Below, piece after piece: positions 25,250-34,500 of a stretch of 64,000 nt of DNA. Both the position numbers and the translations under genes were made by a program. Positions within the stretch are counted from its first letter, which is position 1; each line of letters begins with the position of its first letter. The DNA is taken from NCBI RefSeq assembly GCF_024734405.1, contig NZ_CP059556.1, positions 2,852,001 to 2,916,000 on the forward strand, given 5' to 3'. The notes beneath the pieces were generated by a model that was not told where the DNA came from, made no database searches, and saw only the letters and a program-made list of their open reading frames with translations. This DNA comes from Saccharopolyspora gregorii (GTDB lineage Bacteria > Actinomycetota > Actinomycetes > Mycobacteriales > Pseudonocardiaceae).

Positions 25250-25993
25250 CTAACGGGGCATCCTGCGCCAGATCGGGCGCGGTACGTAGCGCAGCACCCC
25301 GAACAGCACCCGCAGCGCGAACGGCACCCACACCTCCACCCGGCCCCGGCGCAGCGCCTTCGCGGCGGCGTCGGCGACCTGGCCGGGCGTGCTGGAGAAC
25401 GGTGCCGGGGACATGCCCTCGGTCATCCGCCCGACGACGAACCCGGGCCGCACCACCAGCAGGTGGACGCCGCTGCCGGCCAGTGCGTCGGCGAGGCCGG
25501 CGGCGAACCCGTCGAGCCCGGCCTTCGCCGACCCGTACACGTAGTTGGCCCGCCGCACCCGCACCCCGGCGACGGAGGAGAACACCACCAGGCGGCCGCG
25601 GCCCTGGGCGCGCAACAGGTTCGCGAGGTGGGTGAGCACGGAGACGTGCGCGACGTAGTCGGTGTGCACGATCGACACCGCGTGCTCGGCGTCCTGCTCG
25701 GCCCGCTCCTGGTCGCCGAGGACGCCGAAGGAGACGATCACCTCGTCGAGCGAGCCGTGCCGCGCGGTGAGCTCGTCCAGCAGCGGGCGGTGCGATCCGA
25801 GGTCGTCGGCGTCGAACTCGACGCGTTCCACCGCCACCGCACCCGCTTCGCGCAGCCGCGCCTCCTGCTCGTCGAGGTCGCCGCTGCGGCGCGCGGCCAG
25901 GACCACTTCGCGGTCGCCGTCGCCGACGAGGCGGGCGGCCAGTTCGACACCGATCTCGCTGCGGCCGCCGAGGACCAGAACCGTGGAGCTCAT
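25250..25993 (-). CDS. dprE2: Decaprenylphosphoryl-2-keto-ribose reductase-like SDR (DprE2)
   Basis: 247 residues. SDR features are a LVLGGRSEIGVELAARL cofactor loop, the SSVAGVRVRRANYVYGSAKAG catalytic region (YGSAK), and a C-terminal VWVPFALRVLFGVLRYVPRP, as in DprE2. The family reduces decaprenylphosphoryl-2-keto-beta-erythro-pentose to DPA, the arabinose donor for arabinogalactan. A DprE1 oxidase partner is not beside it, so the reductase stands alone here. A related SDR with another prenyl-sugar or sterol substrate cannot be excluded. Confidence 0.72.
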   Translation of the reverse strand: MSSTVLVLGGRSEIGVELAARLVGDGDREVVLAARRSGDLDEQEARLREAGAVAVERVEFDADDLGSHRPLLDELTARHGSLDEVIVSFGVLGDQERAEQDAEHAVSIVHTDYVAHVSVLTHLANLLRAQGRGRLVVFSSVAGVRVRRANYVYGSAKAGLDGFAAGLADALAGSGVHLLVVRPGFVVGRMTEGMSPAPFSSTPGQVADAAAKALRRGRVEVWVPFALRVLFGVLRYVPRPIWRRMPR

Positions 25994-26017
25994 GGCCGAT
26001 CAGTGTGCCCGAGGGGT

Positions 26018-27742
26018 TCAGCGCACCTCGGGTGAGGGGGTGAGGCCGCCGCGGCAGAACGCCACGACCTTCTCCCGCAGCGCGCCGTCGGACACGGCGG
26101 CCACGGCGTCGTGCCCGGCGTCCACCTCGAGGTACCGCAGCGCGGGCCCGGACAGCGCCGGTCCGGCCAGCTGGTGGCGCAGCGACCTGGCCCGGTCCAC
26201 CGGCACCAGTTCGTCACCGGTGCCGTGCACCAGCAGCACCGGCGCCGTGTTCGCCGCGGCGGCGCGCGCCAGCTCGTCGCCTTCCACCAGCAGCGGCGCC
26301 AGCGCCGCGCACGCCGACCACAGGCCAGGGGTGCTGCCCGCGGCCTGCAGGGCGAGCCGCCCGCCGTGCCCGCCACCGAGCAGGACCGGTCCGGGCAGCC
26401 CGGCGCGCTGCGAGCGCAGGTGGTGCCCGAGCGAGATCACCCCGGCCAGGTCCGGCCCGCCCCACCGGCCGCCGTCGGACCGGCGGTTCGGCGCGATCAC
26501 GGCCACCCCGACCGACGCCAGGTCCTGGAACAGCGGGTGGAACTCCCAGCGCCACAGCTCGCCTTCGGTGTGGTGCAGCGCGAGCACCACGTGGTCGCAG
26601 GTCCGCCACTTGGTGCCGCCGTAGACGACGGCCTCGATGCCGCCGCCGAGGCGCAGCAGGTCCGCGGAGGCCCACGGCGGCAGCTCCGGGCCGGCCTCCT
26701 CGGGCAGCGCCGAGCAGGAACCGCTCGGCGACACCGTGACCAGCGTCGGCGGCCGCGCGGGCGAGGAGAACGGCACCCGCACCGTCTTGCCGTTCAGGTG
26801 CGCCCGGTCGCCGGTGCGGCCCGGCGGCAGGGTCAGCGCGGTCAGCTTGTCCTCCCGCGGCGCGTAGAGGTCGAGCGCCGACAGCGCGCCCGATTCCCGC
26901 CGCAGCAGCACCCGCTGCCCGCCGTCGTCGACGGTCAGCGGGATGTGCGTCGGGCACAGCCGGTCCGGGAACCGGACGCTGCCCGCCCCGTCCAGCAGCA
27001 CCCAGCCGACCCGGTCCGCGCCGCTGGAGGTGGAGCGCACCAGCAGCAGCTTGGACCGCTGGTGGTGCAGCAGGATCCGGTCGTCGCTGCTGGGGGACAG
27101 CGAGAACAGCGGTTGCCACGAGCCGCGCCGCAGATCGGCCAGCACCCCTTCCACGGCCTGCCCGGGCCGGGTCAGGTTCAGCGCCAGCAGATCCGCGTCG
27201 GTGTCGAGCCACACACCCCCAGTGGCGGCACCGGGCAGCCGCACGAGTGGCTCGACACCGGGCGGGCCGTCGGTGAGTCGCCAGACGGCCGTTCGTTCCG
27301 GGTCCTCCTGCGCGACCAGGAAGCCCAGTTGCGCCGCCGACGGGCTCGGCAGCAGGTAGCCGTCCGCGGCGCGCACCTGGCCGACGATGTGCGCGCGCGG
27401 TGCGGACGGGTCGACGAGTTCCAGTTCGGCGAGTCCGCCGCCGCGGTTCACCAGCAGCAGCACCCGGCCGTCACCGAGCGGCAGCACCTGGGCACGCGGG
27501 TCGACACCGGAGTCGGTGTGGATGAGTTCCGGTTCGCCGCGGACCTTCCCGGGCAGCTGGCCGAAGCGGCGGGCGCGCAACGAGTGCGGCCGGGGGCCGC
27601 GCGCGGCGAACGACCACAGCTCCAAGGTCGAGACCTCGGCGCTGGTGCGGATGCACGCGATCTCCCGGCCATCCGGGGAGAAGCCGAAGTTCGACCTGGA
27701 CACGGCGGACGTGGCCGGCCGGATCGGTGCGGGTGCGCTCAT
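26018..27742 (-). CDS. S9 (prolyl-oligopeptidase)-like protein with altered nucleophile
   Basis: 574 residues. The N-terminal two-thirds resemble a beta-propeller of S9 peptidases (repeated GRVLLLVNRGG-type blades), and the last about 200 residues an alpha/beta-hydrolase. The nucleophile elbow reads LLGGGHGGRLALQ: the GxSxGG serine is glycine (Gly458). The remaining triad positions look kept (Asp in HGTGDELVPVDRA, His in VDAGHDAV). It is thus probably not a serine peptidase, unless another residue serves. It follows the BTAD regulator gene on the same strand and has a distinct SARP-like operator. Confidence 0.75.
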   Translation of the reverse strand: MSAPAPIRPATSAVSRSNFGFSPDGREIACIRTSAEVSTLELWSFAARGPRPHSLRARRFGQLPGKVRGEPELIHTDSGVDPRAQVLPLGDGRVLLLVNRGGGLAELELVDPSAPRAHIVGQVRAADGYLLPSPSAAQLGFLVAQEDPERTAVWRLTDGPPGVEPLVRLPGAATGGVWLDTDADLLALNLTRPGQAVEGVLADLRRGSWQPLFSLSPSSDDRILLHHQRSKLLLVRSTSSGADRVGWVLLDGAGSVRFPDRLCPTHIPLTVDDGGQRVLLRRESGALSALDLYAPREDKLTALTLPPGRTGDRAHLNGKTVRVPFSSPARPPTLVTVSPSGSCSALPEEAGPELPPWASADLLRLGGGIEAVVYGGTKWRTCDHVVLALHHTEGELWRWEFHPLFQDLASVGVAVIAPNRRSDGGRWGGPDLAGVISLGHHLRSQRAGLPGPVLLGGGHGGRLALQAAGSTPGLWSACAALAPLLVEGDELARAAAANTAPVLLVHGTGDELVPVDRARSLRHQLAGPALSGPALRYLEVDAGHDAVAAVSDGALREKVVAFCRGGLTPSPEVR

Positions 27743-27774
27743 GAGCACCCCGGGAGGGCGGATTGCACTCCGCG

Positions 27775-27819
27775 AGAGTAGGAAACCGCAGTTCAGGGCG
27801 GTTTAGAGTTTCCTTAGAG
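27775..27819 (-). promoter_or_regulatory. SARP-type direct-repeat operator and -10 of the S9-like gene
   Basis: On the minus strand CTCTAA occurs twice with an 11-bp repeat distance (plus-strand TTAGAG at 27803-27808 and 27814-27819). A weaker copy CCTGAA sits a further 11 bp on (27792-27797). The -10-like TACTCT (27775-27780) follows, and no -35 consensus is seen where the repeats lie. SARP/BTAD activators bind such 11-bp-phased direct repeats just upstream of -10 boxes. The regulator gene ends 34 bp away. Confidence 0.6.
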
Positions 27820-27852
27820 GTGAGCTTGTATCACCCGTCCCGGGCAGGATCC

Positions 27853-30800
27853 TCACTCGGAGGTGTCAGCCGGGCGGCGAGTTCCGGGAACGCCGGGGAA
27901 CGGGCGCGGATCGATGGAGATCTCCTCCATCCGCTTGCGGTAGAGCTCGTAGCGCCGCCGCGCCTCGCCGAAGCGTTCCGCGCGCAGCAGGGTGGCGACC
28001 AGGTCGAGGTGCGCCTCCTCGTCGTACTGGTCGTCGCGCAGCAGCCGCAGCGCGAACCGCGCCACCCGGTCGGTGTCGCCCTCGTCGCGGGAGCGCCGGG
28101 TCAGCGCCCGCAGCAGCGCGGCGTGCGTGGTGCGCAGCTCGTCGGCCAGCGCGTCCGCCCACTCCTGGTACGGGTCGTCCTCCAGGAAGTCGCCGGTGTA
28201 GGCGGCCTCGGCGTCCAGCAGCAGCGCGGTCGCGGCGGGGGAGTCCTCGCGGTCGGCCTGCAACGCCCGGTCGGCGAGGGCGAGGAACGATTCGACGTCG
28301 ATGCGCACGCACCTCGGGTCGAGACCGACCGTGCCGGTCTCGCTGGTGCGCAGCACCGATCCCGCGGCCGGGCCGGAGGTGGCCAGCACGTCGCGCACGG
28401 TGGACAGCAGCACCGAGAGCCGGTTGCCCGCGCGCACCGGGTCCACCTCCGGCCACAGCAGTTCCATCAGCTCTTCGCGGCGCATCGGGCGCCGCTTGGC
28501 GACGAGGATCTTCAGCAGGTCGCGGGCCTTGCGGGACTGCCAGGCCGCGCGCGGCACCGGCACCCCCGCGTGCTCGATCCGGAACACGCCGAGCGCGCGC
28601 AGCAGGACCGGCGGCGCCAGCCGGGCGACCGCGGCCAGCGGGCCGGCGGCGGCGCGGGCGTCGGGGGCGGCACCGTGCTCCAGCAAGGTGCGTTCGGCGA
28701 GTTCGGCCACCGCGCCCGCCCCGCCGGGCGCCGGGGCCAGGCGGTGGCGCAGCAGCAGGGCCTGCGCCTCGTCGAAGGCGAAGCCGCCGTCGCGCCAGAT
28801 CTGCACCGCCTCGTCCAGCGCGGGCCCGTGCACCAGCGGATCGGTGGCGGTGACGGCGGTGAGCGCGAGCGCTTCGGCCAGCCCCGGCTCGTCCCCGCGG
28901 GCGCGGGCCTGCTCGGCGGCGAGCGCCGCGTCCGCCCTGGCCGGTTCCGCGTCCCCCGCCTCCCAGGAGATCCAGCCGCGGGTGAGCAGCGCGCGCACCT
29001 CGTGCAGGTGTTCGCCGAGGTCGATGGCGCGTTGGGCGAGCAGCCGGGCGCGCGCCGGGTCGTCGGCGGCGCGGGTGCGGGCGAGCCCGACCAGTGCGGA
29101 GCTCGTCGCGAGCACGTCGCGCGCGGGTTCGGCCAGCGACAGCGCCTCCTCGTAGGCGGAGCGGGCGCGTTCGAGCCTGCCGCGCAGGCGGTGCACGTCG
29201 CCGCGCACGCACAGCGGCCACGCGAGGAACCCGGTGCCGAAGCGGCCGAACACCTCGCAGGCCGTGTCCACCGCGACGGTCGCCTCGTCGAACCTGCCGA
29301 GCCTGGTCAGCGCGTGGGCGCGCTGGGTGAGCGCGTGCGCGCGCAGCAGCGGGTCGTGGTGCTGCTCCGCGGTCCGCAGCGCCGCGTCGGCCTGTCCCAG
29401 CGCCGCGCCGGGTTCGCCGGATTCGGTGCGGTGCAGCGCGCGCAGCACGTGCAGCCTGCCGAGGTGCGCGTCGGCGGCGTCGTCCGCGGCGGCGAACCAC
29501 GCGGTGCGCGCCGCGCGCTGGTCGCCGCGGGCCGCGGCGAGCACGGCACCGGCGAGCGCGGCGACCGGTGCGGTGCGCGGGTGACCGCGCTGCTCGGCGA
29601 TCTCGGCGGCCCGCCGCGCCTCCTGCTCGCCGCGGGCGGTGTCGCCGGTGAGCCGGTGCGCCAGCGCGGCGGTCGCGTGCAGCCGCACTTCGTCGGCCGG
29701 ATCGCCCGCGGTGCCCGCGGCGGCGGCGCAGGCGGCGAGCGCCTCGGCGGGTTCGGCCCTGGCGAGCGCGGCGTCGGCGATCCGCCACGCCAGGCCGGGT
29801 TCGGCGGGGTCACCGGCGCGGGCCCAGTGCGCGGCGGCTTCCGGCCACCGTCCGCGCAGCCGGTGCGCCTGCCCGACCACGCGGGCGATCCGCTGGTCGT
29901 GCTGCTCGCCGAGGAGGGTGGCGGCGTCGAGCACGACGTCCACGTGCCCGTCGTCGAGCAGCCGGGCGCCCGCCTCCACCAGCAGCGCGGCGCAGCGCTC
30001 GGTCTCGCGGGCCGCGACGAGGTGCCGCAGCGCGCGTTCGTGCCTGCCCGCGCGGTGGTGCTCGTCGGCGGCCTGCCGGTGCAGCGCGGTGCGGACCTCG
30101 GGGGTGACGGTGCGCGGTTCGGCCAGGAACTCCGCGAGCGGCGGCACCAGCGCCCACCGCCCGGTCGAGGCGGGCCGCAGGAGTCCCCGCCGGGCCAGGT
30201 CCGTGAACACCCCGCCCTGTTCCTCGTGGGTGACGTCGCCGAGCACGGCCAGCCGGTGCAGCGCGTGCCGCGCCCGCTCCGGTTCGCGGTCGAGGACTTC
30301 TTCGGCGAGGTACGGGTGGAACCGGGTGGCGGGTGGCAATCCGCCGCCGCGCGGTTCGGGCACGGCGCGCAGCGAGTCGATGGCCCGGCACACCGCGGCG
30401 GGCCAGCCGCCGGTGCGTTCGCCGAGCTCGTGGGCCAGCGCGATGTCCGCGGTGCCGAGGCAGCGCTCGATGAGCTCGGCGATCTCGTCGGCGTCGAAGG
30501 CGAGCAGCCCGGCGTCGATCTCGCTGACCTTGCCCTGCCCGCGCAGCCGTTCCAGCGAGAACGGCGGTTCGTGCCGGGACAGCAGTACGATCCGCAGCCG
30601 CGGGGGAGCGCTCCGGCACAGGTCGGCGAGGAGCGCCGCCGCGTGCTCCCCGGCCTCGTGCAGGTCGTCGACGACCAGGTGCAGGTCCACCGGCAGCTCG
30701 CGCAGCCACTCTCGGACGGCACCGCGGTCGGGTTCCGGGACGGGGCCGGGCAGGTGCGGGCGAGCGGCGTCGACGAGCGTCGCCAGCAGCCGTCCCGCGT

Positions 30801-30993
30801 CGTCCCCGGCCCCCTCGGGGAACCACCAGGCGGTGCCGCCCGCGGACGCCGCCCAAGCGCGGACCGCGGTGGTCTTGCCCCAGCCCGCCGCCGCGATCAC
30901 CAGGCAGACCCGGTTGCGGGTGGCGGTGGCGAGCGCGTCCGCCAGCACCGGGCGCGCGATGGTGCTCGTGCCGTGCCGGTCTCGACCTCGCAT
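27853..30993 (-). CDS. Large BTAD/SARP regulator with STAND-ATPase and TPR region
   Basis: 1046 residues in three parts. The N-terminal about 300 residues are a MalT/NB-ARC-like ATPase with Walker A AAAGWGKTTAV and Walker B LHLVVDDLHE. The middle is a long TPR/ARM-like helical array. The last about 250 residues hold an OmpR-type DNA-binding wing (LRALGVFRIEHAGVPVP, SRKARDLLKILVAKRRPMRR, EELMELLWPE) followed by the BTAD helical domain. The order (ATPase first, BTAD last) is the reverse of AfsR. Such proteins act as pathway or global activators. The start ATG at 30993 is the only good one. Confidence 0.85.
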   Translation of the reverse strand: MRGRDRHGTSTIARPVLADALATATRNRVCLVIAAAGWGKTTAVRAWAASAGGTAWWFPEGAGDDAGRLLATLVDAARPHLPGPVPEPDRGAVREWLRELPVDLHLVVDDLHEAGEHAAALLADLCRSAPPRLRIVLLSRHEPPFSLERLRGQGKVSEIDAGLLAFDADEIAELIERCLGTADIALAHELGERTGGWPAAVCRAIDSLRAVPEPRGGGLPPATRFHPYLAEEVLDREPERARHALHRLAVLGDVTHEEQGGVFTDLARRGLLRPASTGRWALVPPLAEFLAEPRTVTPEVRTALHRQAADEHHRAGRHERALRHLVAARETERCAALLVEAGARLLDDGHVDVVLDAATLLGEQHDQRIARVVGQAHRLRGRWPEAAAHWARAGDPAEPGLAWRIADAALARAEPAEALAACAAAAGTAGDPADEVRLHATAALAHRLTGDTARGEQEARRAAEIAEQRGHPRTAPVAALAGAVLAAARGDQRAARTAWFAAADDAADAHLGRLHVLRALHRTESGEPGAALGQADAALRTAEQHHDPLLRAHALTQRAHALTRLGRFDEATVAVDTACEVFGRFGTGFLAWPLCVRGDVHRLRGRLERARSAYEEALSLAEPARDVLATSSALVGLARTRAADDPARARLLAQRAIDLGEHLHEVRALLTRGWISWEAGDAEPARADAALAAEQARARGDEPGLAEALALTAVTATDPLVHGPALDEAVQIWRDGGFAFDEAQALLLRHRLAPAPGGAGAVAELAERTLLEHGAAPDARAAAGPLAAVARLAPPVLLRALGVFRIEHAGVPVPRAAWQSRKARDLLKILVAKRRPMRREELMELLWPEVDPVRAGNRLSVLLSTVRDVLATSGPAAGSVLRTSETGTVGLDPRCVRIDVESFLALADRALQADREDSPAATALLLDAEAAYTGDFLEDDPYQEWADALADELRTTHAALLRALTRRSRDEGDTDRVARFALRLLRDDQYDEEAHLDLVATLLRAERFGEARRRYELYRKRMEEISIDPRPFPGVPGTRRPADTSE

Positions 30994-31513
30994 CGCCCCT
31001 CCCCGCCGTTCCGCTCCGGGTTTCCGCGCCCGGTCCGCCGCGCCGGAGCCGTTCCGGTGGGCTGCCAGCCATGGTGAGATCGGTCCGGGCCCACCGCTGG
31101 GTGCGGGAACGGGGTGGTGGCGCGGGTCGGGACGCTCGGTGCTGAATCGAATCCGAGGTTCGCCTCAACGTGCTGGCGCGCCGGTGATCCGCTGCCACCT
31201 CGGGGGCGAGCCCGAGTCCGGTGCGTGGTCGGCCCGCGGTCGAGCCCCCGCGCATCGGGTGAAGTGCGCCGGGGGCTGGTCACCTGCCCGGGTAGGAACG
31301 TTCACCGAGTATTGACCGGCCGGTTCGGAACGCGGTGAAGCGGGACACGTCCGGTGGGCGCTGCCGCCGATCGTGCCGCTCACCAGGGGTAATGTGATCG
31401 TTCTCAGCGGCCGCGGAGGTGGGGTCCGCGGGCGGCGGCGGAAAAGGGTGGGACATGGGCGTCAACGGTGATCGAGTTCCGGCTGCGGGAGACCCGGGCG
31501 GAAGGACGCTCCG
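30994..31513. other. Divergent control region between BTAD regulator and Pls-like NRPS
   Basis: About 520 bases with no gene supported. A TAATGT -10-like box lies at 31390-31395. GGAAGG at 31500-31505 precedes the NRPS start by 8 nt. I saw no SARP-like phased repeats here as clear as those at 27792-27819. Length and divergence suggest promoters for both flanking genes. Confidence 0.5.
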
Positions 31514-34500
31514 TTGACGGTGTCGATGAACCGCGGGACCGGGCCGGCCGCGGGCACCACCCCCATCACCGATCTGCTCGCGCACTCGCCGGGGTCGACG
31601 GCCGCGGCGGCGGCGCTGGCCCGAGCCCTGCTGGAGCCCGATCGGACGGCCACCCGGCCCGGCCCGGGAGCAGCGGGAGAACCGGCCGTCCCGGAGGCCG
31701 TGGCCGACGGGCGAACGGAACCGGAGCAGGCCGCCGGTGCCGCGCCCGCCGCCGTGTTCGACTCCGGGCCGGCCGCGCCGGAACGCACCCTGCTCGACGT
31801 GTTCGCCGCGACCGCGCGCGCCCACCCGGACGCGCTCGCGCTGGACGCGGGCGAGCGGACCCTCACCTACCGGGAGCTGGCGGAGCGGGTCCGGGTCGCG
31901 GCGCGCGAGCTCACCGACCTCGGCGTCGGCCGCGGCGACCGGGTCGGCGTCCGCGTCGAATCCGGTACCGCCGAGCTGTACCTGGCGGTGCTGGCGGTGC
32001 TCGCCGCGGGCGCGGCCTACGTGCCGGTGGACGCCGACGACCCGCAGGAGCGCGCGGACCTGGTGTTCGGCGAGGCCGGGGTGTGCGCGGTGCTGACCGG
32101 CGGTGCCCCGGAACTGCTCGGCACGCCGGGTGGCCGCGGTGGCGCGCCGACCCCGGACGACGACGCGTGGATCATCTTCACCTCCGGTTCCACCGGCACC
32201 CCGAAGGGTGTGGCGGTGCCGCACCGCGCGGCGGCGGCGTTCGCGGACGCCGAGGCCCGGCTGTTCCTCCCCGACGACCCGATCGGGCCGGGCGACCGGG
32301 TGCTGGCGGGGCTGTCGGTGGCGTTCGACGCGTCCTGCGAGGAGATGTGGCTGGCGTGGCGGCGCGGCGCCTGCCTGGTGCCCGCGCCGCGGTCCTTGGT
32401 GCGCACCGGCGCGGACCTGGGGCCGTGGCTGGTGCGGCGGCGGATCAGCGTGGTCTCCACCGTGCCGACGCTCGCGGCGCTGTGGCCGCCGGAGGCGCTG
32501 GCCGAGGTGCGGTTGCTGATCTTCGGCGGGGAGGCGTGCCCGCCGGAGCTCGCCGAGCGGCTCGTCGCCGACGGCCGCGAGGTGTGGAACACCTATGGCC
32601 CGACCGAGGCGACGGTGGTGGCCTGCGCGGCGCGCCTCGACGGCGCGGGACCGGTGCGGATCGGGTTGCCCCTGGACGGGTGGCGGCTCGCCGTCGTGGA
32701 CGCCGCGGGAAGCCCGGTCCGGCCGGGCGAGCAGGGCGAACTGGTCATCGGCGGCGTCGGGCTGGCCCGCTACCTGGACGCGGCCAAGGACGCGGAGAAG
32801 TTCGCGCCGCTGCCCTCGCTGGGCTGGGAGCGGGCCTACCGCAGCGGTGACCTGGTCCGCGCCGACCCGGAGGGGCTGGTGTTCGTCGGTCGCGCCGACG
32901 AGCAGGTCAAGCTCGGCGGCAGGCGCATCGAGCTCGGCGAGGTCGACGCCGCGCTGCAGGCCCTGCCCGGGGTGGCGGGCGCCGCCGCGGCGGTGCGCCG
33001 CACGAAGGCGGGCGGCGAGCTGCTCGTCGGCTACCTGGCGGCGGAGGACTCGTTCGACACCGACGACGCGGTGCGGCGGCTGCGCGAGGTGCTGCCCGCT
33101 TCGCTGGTGCCGCTGCTCGCGGTCGTGGCCGAGCTGCCGACCCGCACCTCCGGCAAGGTCGATCGGGCCGCGCTGCCCTGGCCGCTGCCGAGCCGGGAGC
33201 CCGCGGCGGACGGCTCGCTGTCGGTCACCGAGTCGTGGCTGGCGGGGGAGTGGGCGGAGGTCCTGGGCATGCGCCCCGACGGCCCGCGTGCCGACTTCTT
33301 CGCCCTCGGCGGCGGCAGCCTCGCCGCCGCGCAGCTGGTCACCAGGTTGCGCACCCGGCACCCGCAGGTCTCCGTCGCCGACGTCTACCAGCACCCGCGC
33401 CTCGGCGAGCTGGCCGCGCAGCTCGACGAGCTGGACGCGGTGACCGCCGACCGGCGCGAGATCGCCGAGGTGCCGCGGCGGATGGGCTGGGCGCAGCTCG
33501 CGATGCTGGTGCCGCTGAGCACGCTCACCGGGCTGCGCTGGACCGCGGTGCTGGCCGCGGGCGGCACGCTGCTGGCGGCGGCGGGAGCGCCGTGGGCGCC
33601 GCGGGTGTCCTGGTGGCTGCTGCTGGTGGCGTGGCTGGTGCTGTTCAGCCCGCCGGGCCGGATCGCGCTCGCGGTCAGCGGCATCCGGCTGCTGCTGCAC
33701 CGGGTCCGGCCGGGCACCTACCCGCGCGGCGGCGGCGTGCACCTGCGGTTGTGGGCCGCGCAGCAGTGGGACCAGCGGTGCGGGGCGAGCGCGGTCTCCG
33801 GCGCGTTCTGGACCACGCACTACGCGAAGGCGCTGGGCGCGAAGATCGGCGACGACGTCGACCTGCACTCGCCGCCGCCGGTCACCGGCTTGCTCAAGAT
33901 CGGTCGCGGGGCGGCGGTCGAACCCGAGGTGGACCTGTCCGGGTACTGGGTCGACGGCGACATCGTCCACATCGGACGGATCAAGGTGGGCGCGGGGGCG
34001 CGGGTCGGCGCGCGCAGCACCCTGCTGCCGGGCGCGCACGTCGGCAAGGGCGCGGAGGCCGCCGCCGGATCGACCGTGCACGGCGTGATCCCCGCTCGGC
34101 AGCGCTGGTCCGGTTCGCCCGCGGCCCGCACCTCCGGTTCCCCGGCGAAGTGGCCGGCGCAGCGGGCGCCGCGCTCCCGCCGGTGGAGCGCGGTGTACGG
34201 GCTGACCTCGGTGCTGTTCGCGCTGGTGCCGGTGCTGGCGGTGCTGCCCGCGCTGCCCGTGGTCGTCCCCGAGCTGCTGGCGGCGGCCACCGCGCAGGAC
34301 GCGGTGCGGCGGGTGCTGCCGCTGGTCCCGGCCGCCACGGCCGCCTGCTTCGGCGGCTACGCGCTGCTGGTGCTGGTGGCGGTCCGCACCCTCGGCATCG
34401 GGTTGCGCGAGGGGCACCACCCGGTGCACGGCCGGATCGGCTGGCAGGTGTGGGCTTCGGAACGGCTGATGGGCATGGCGCGCACCGCGCTGTTCCCGCT

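Noticed and set aside
24345-25253. Plus-strand frames over the GGDEF promoter and DUF2237 gene
   Set aside because: They are antisense to a known conserved family and carry no recognisable domain.
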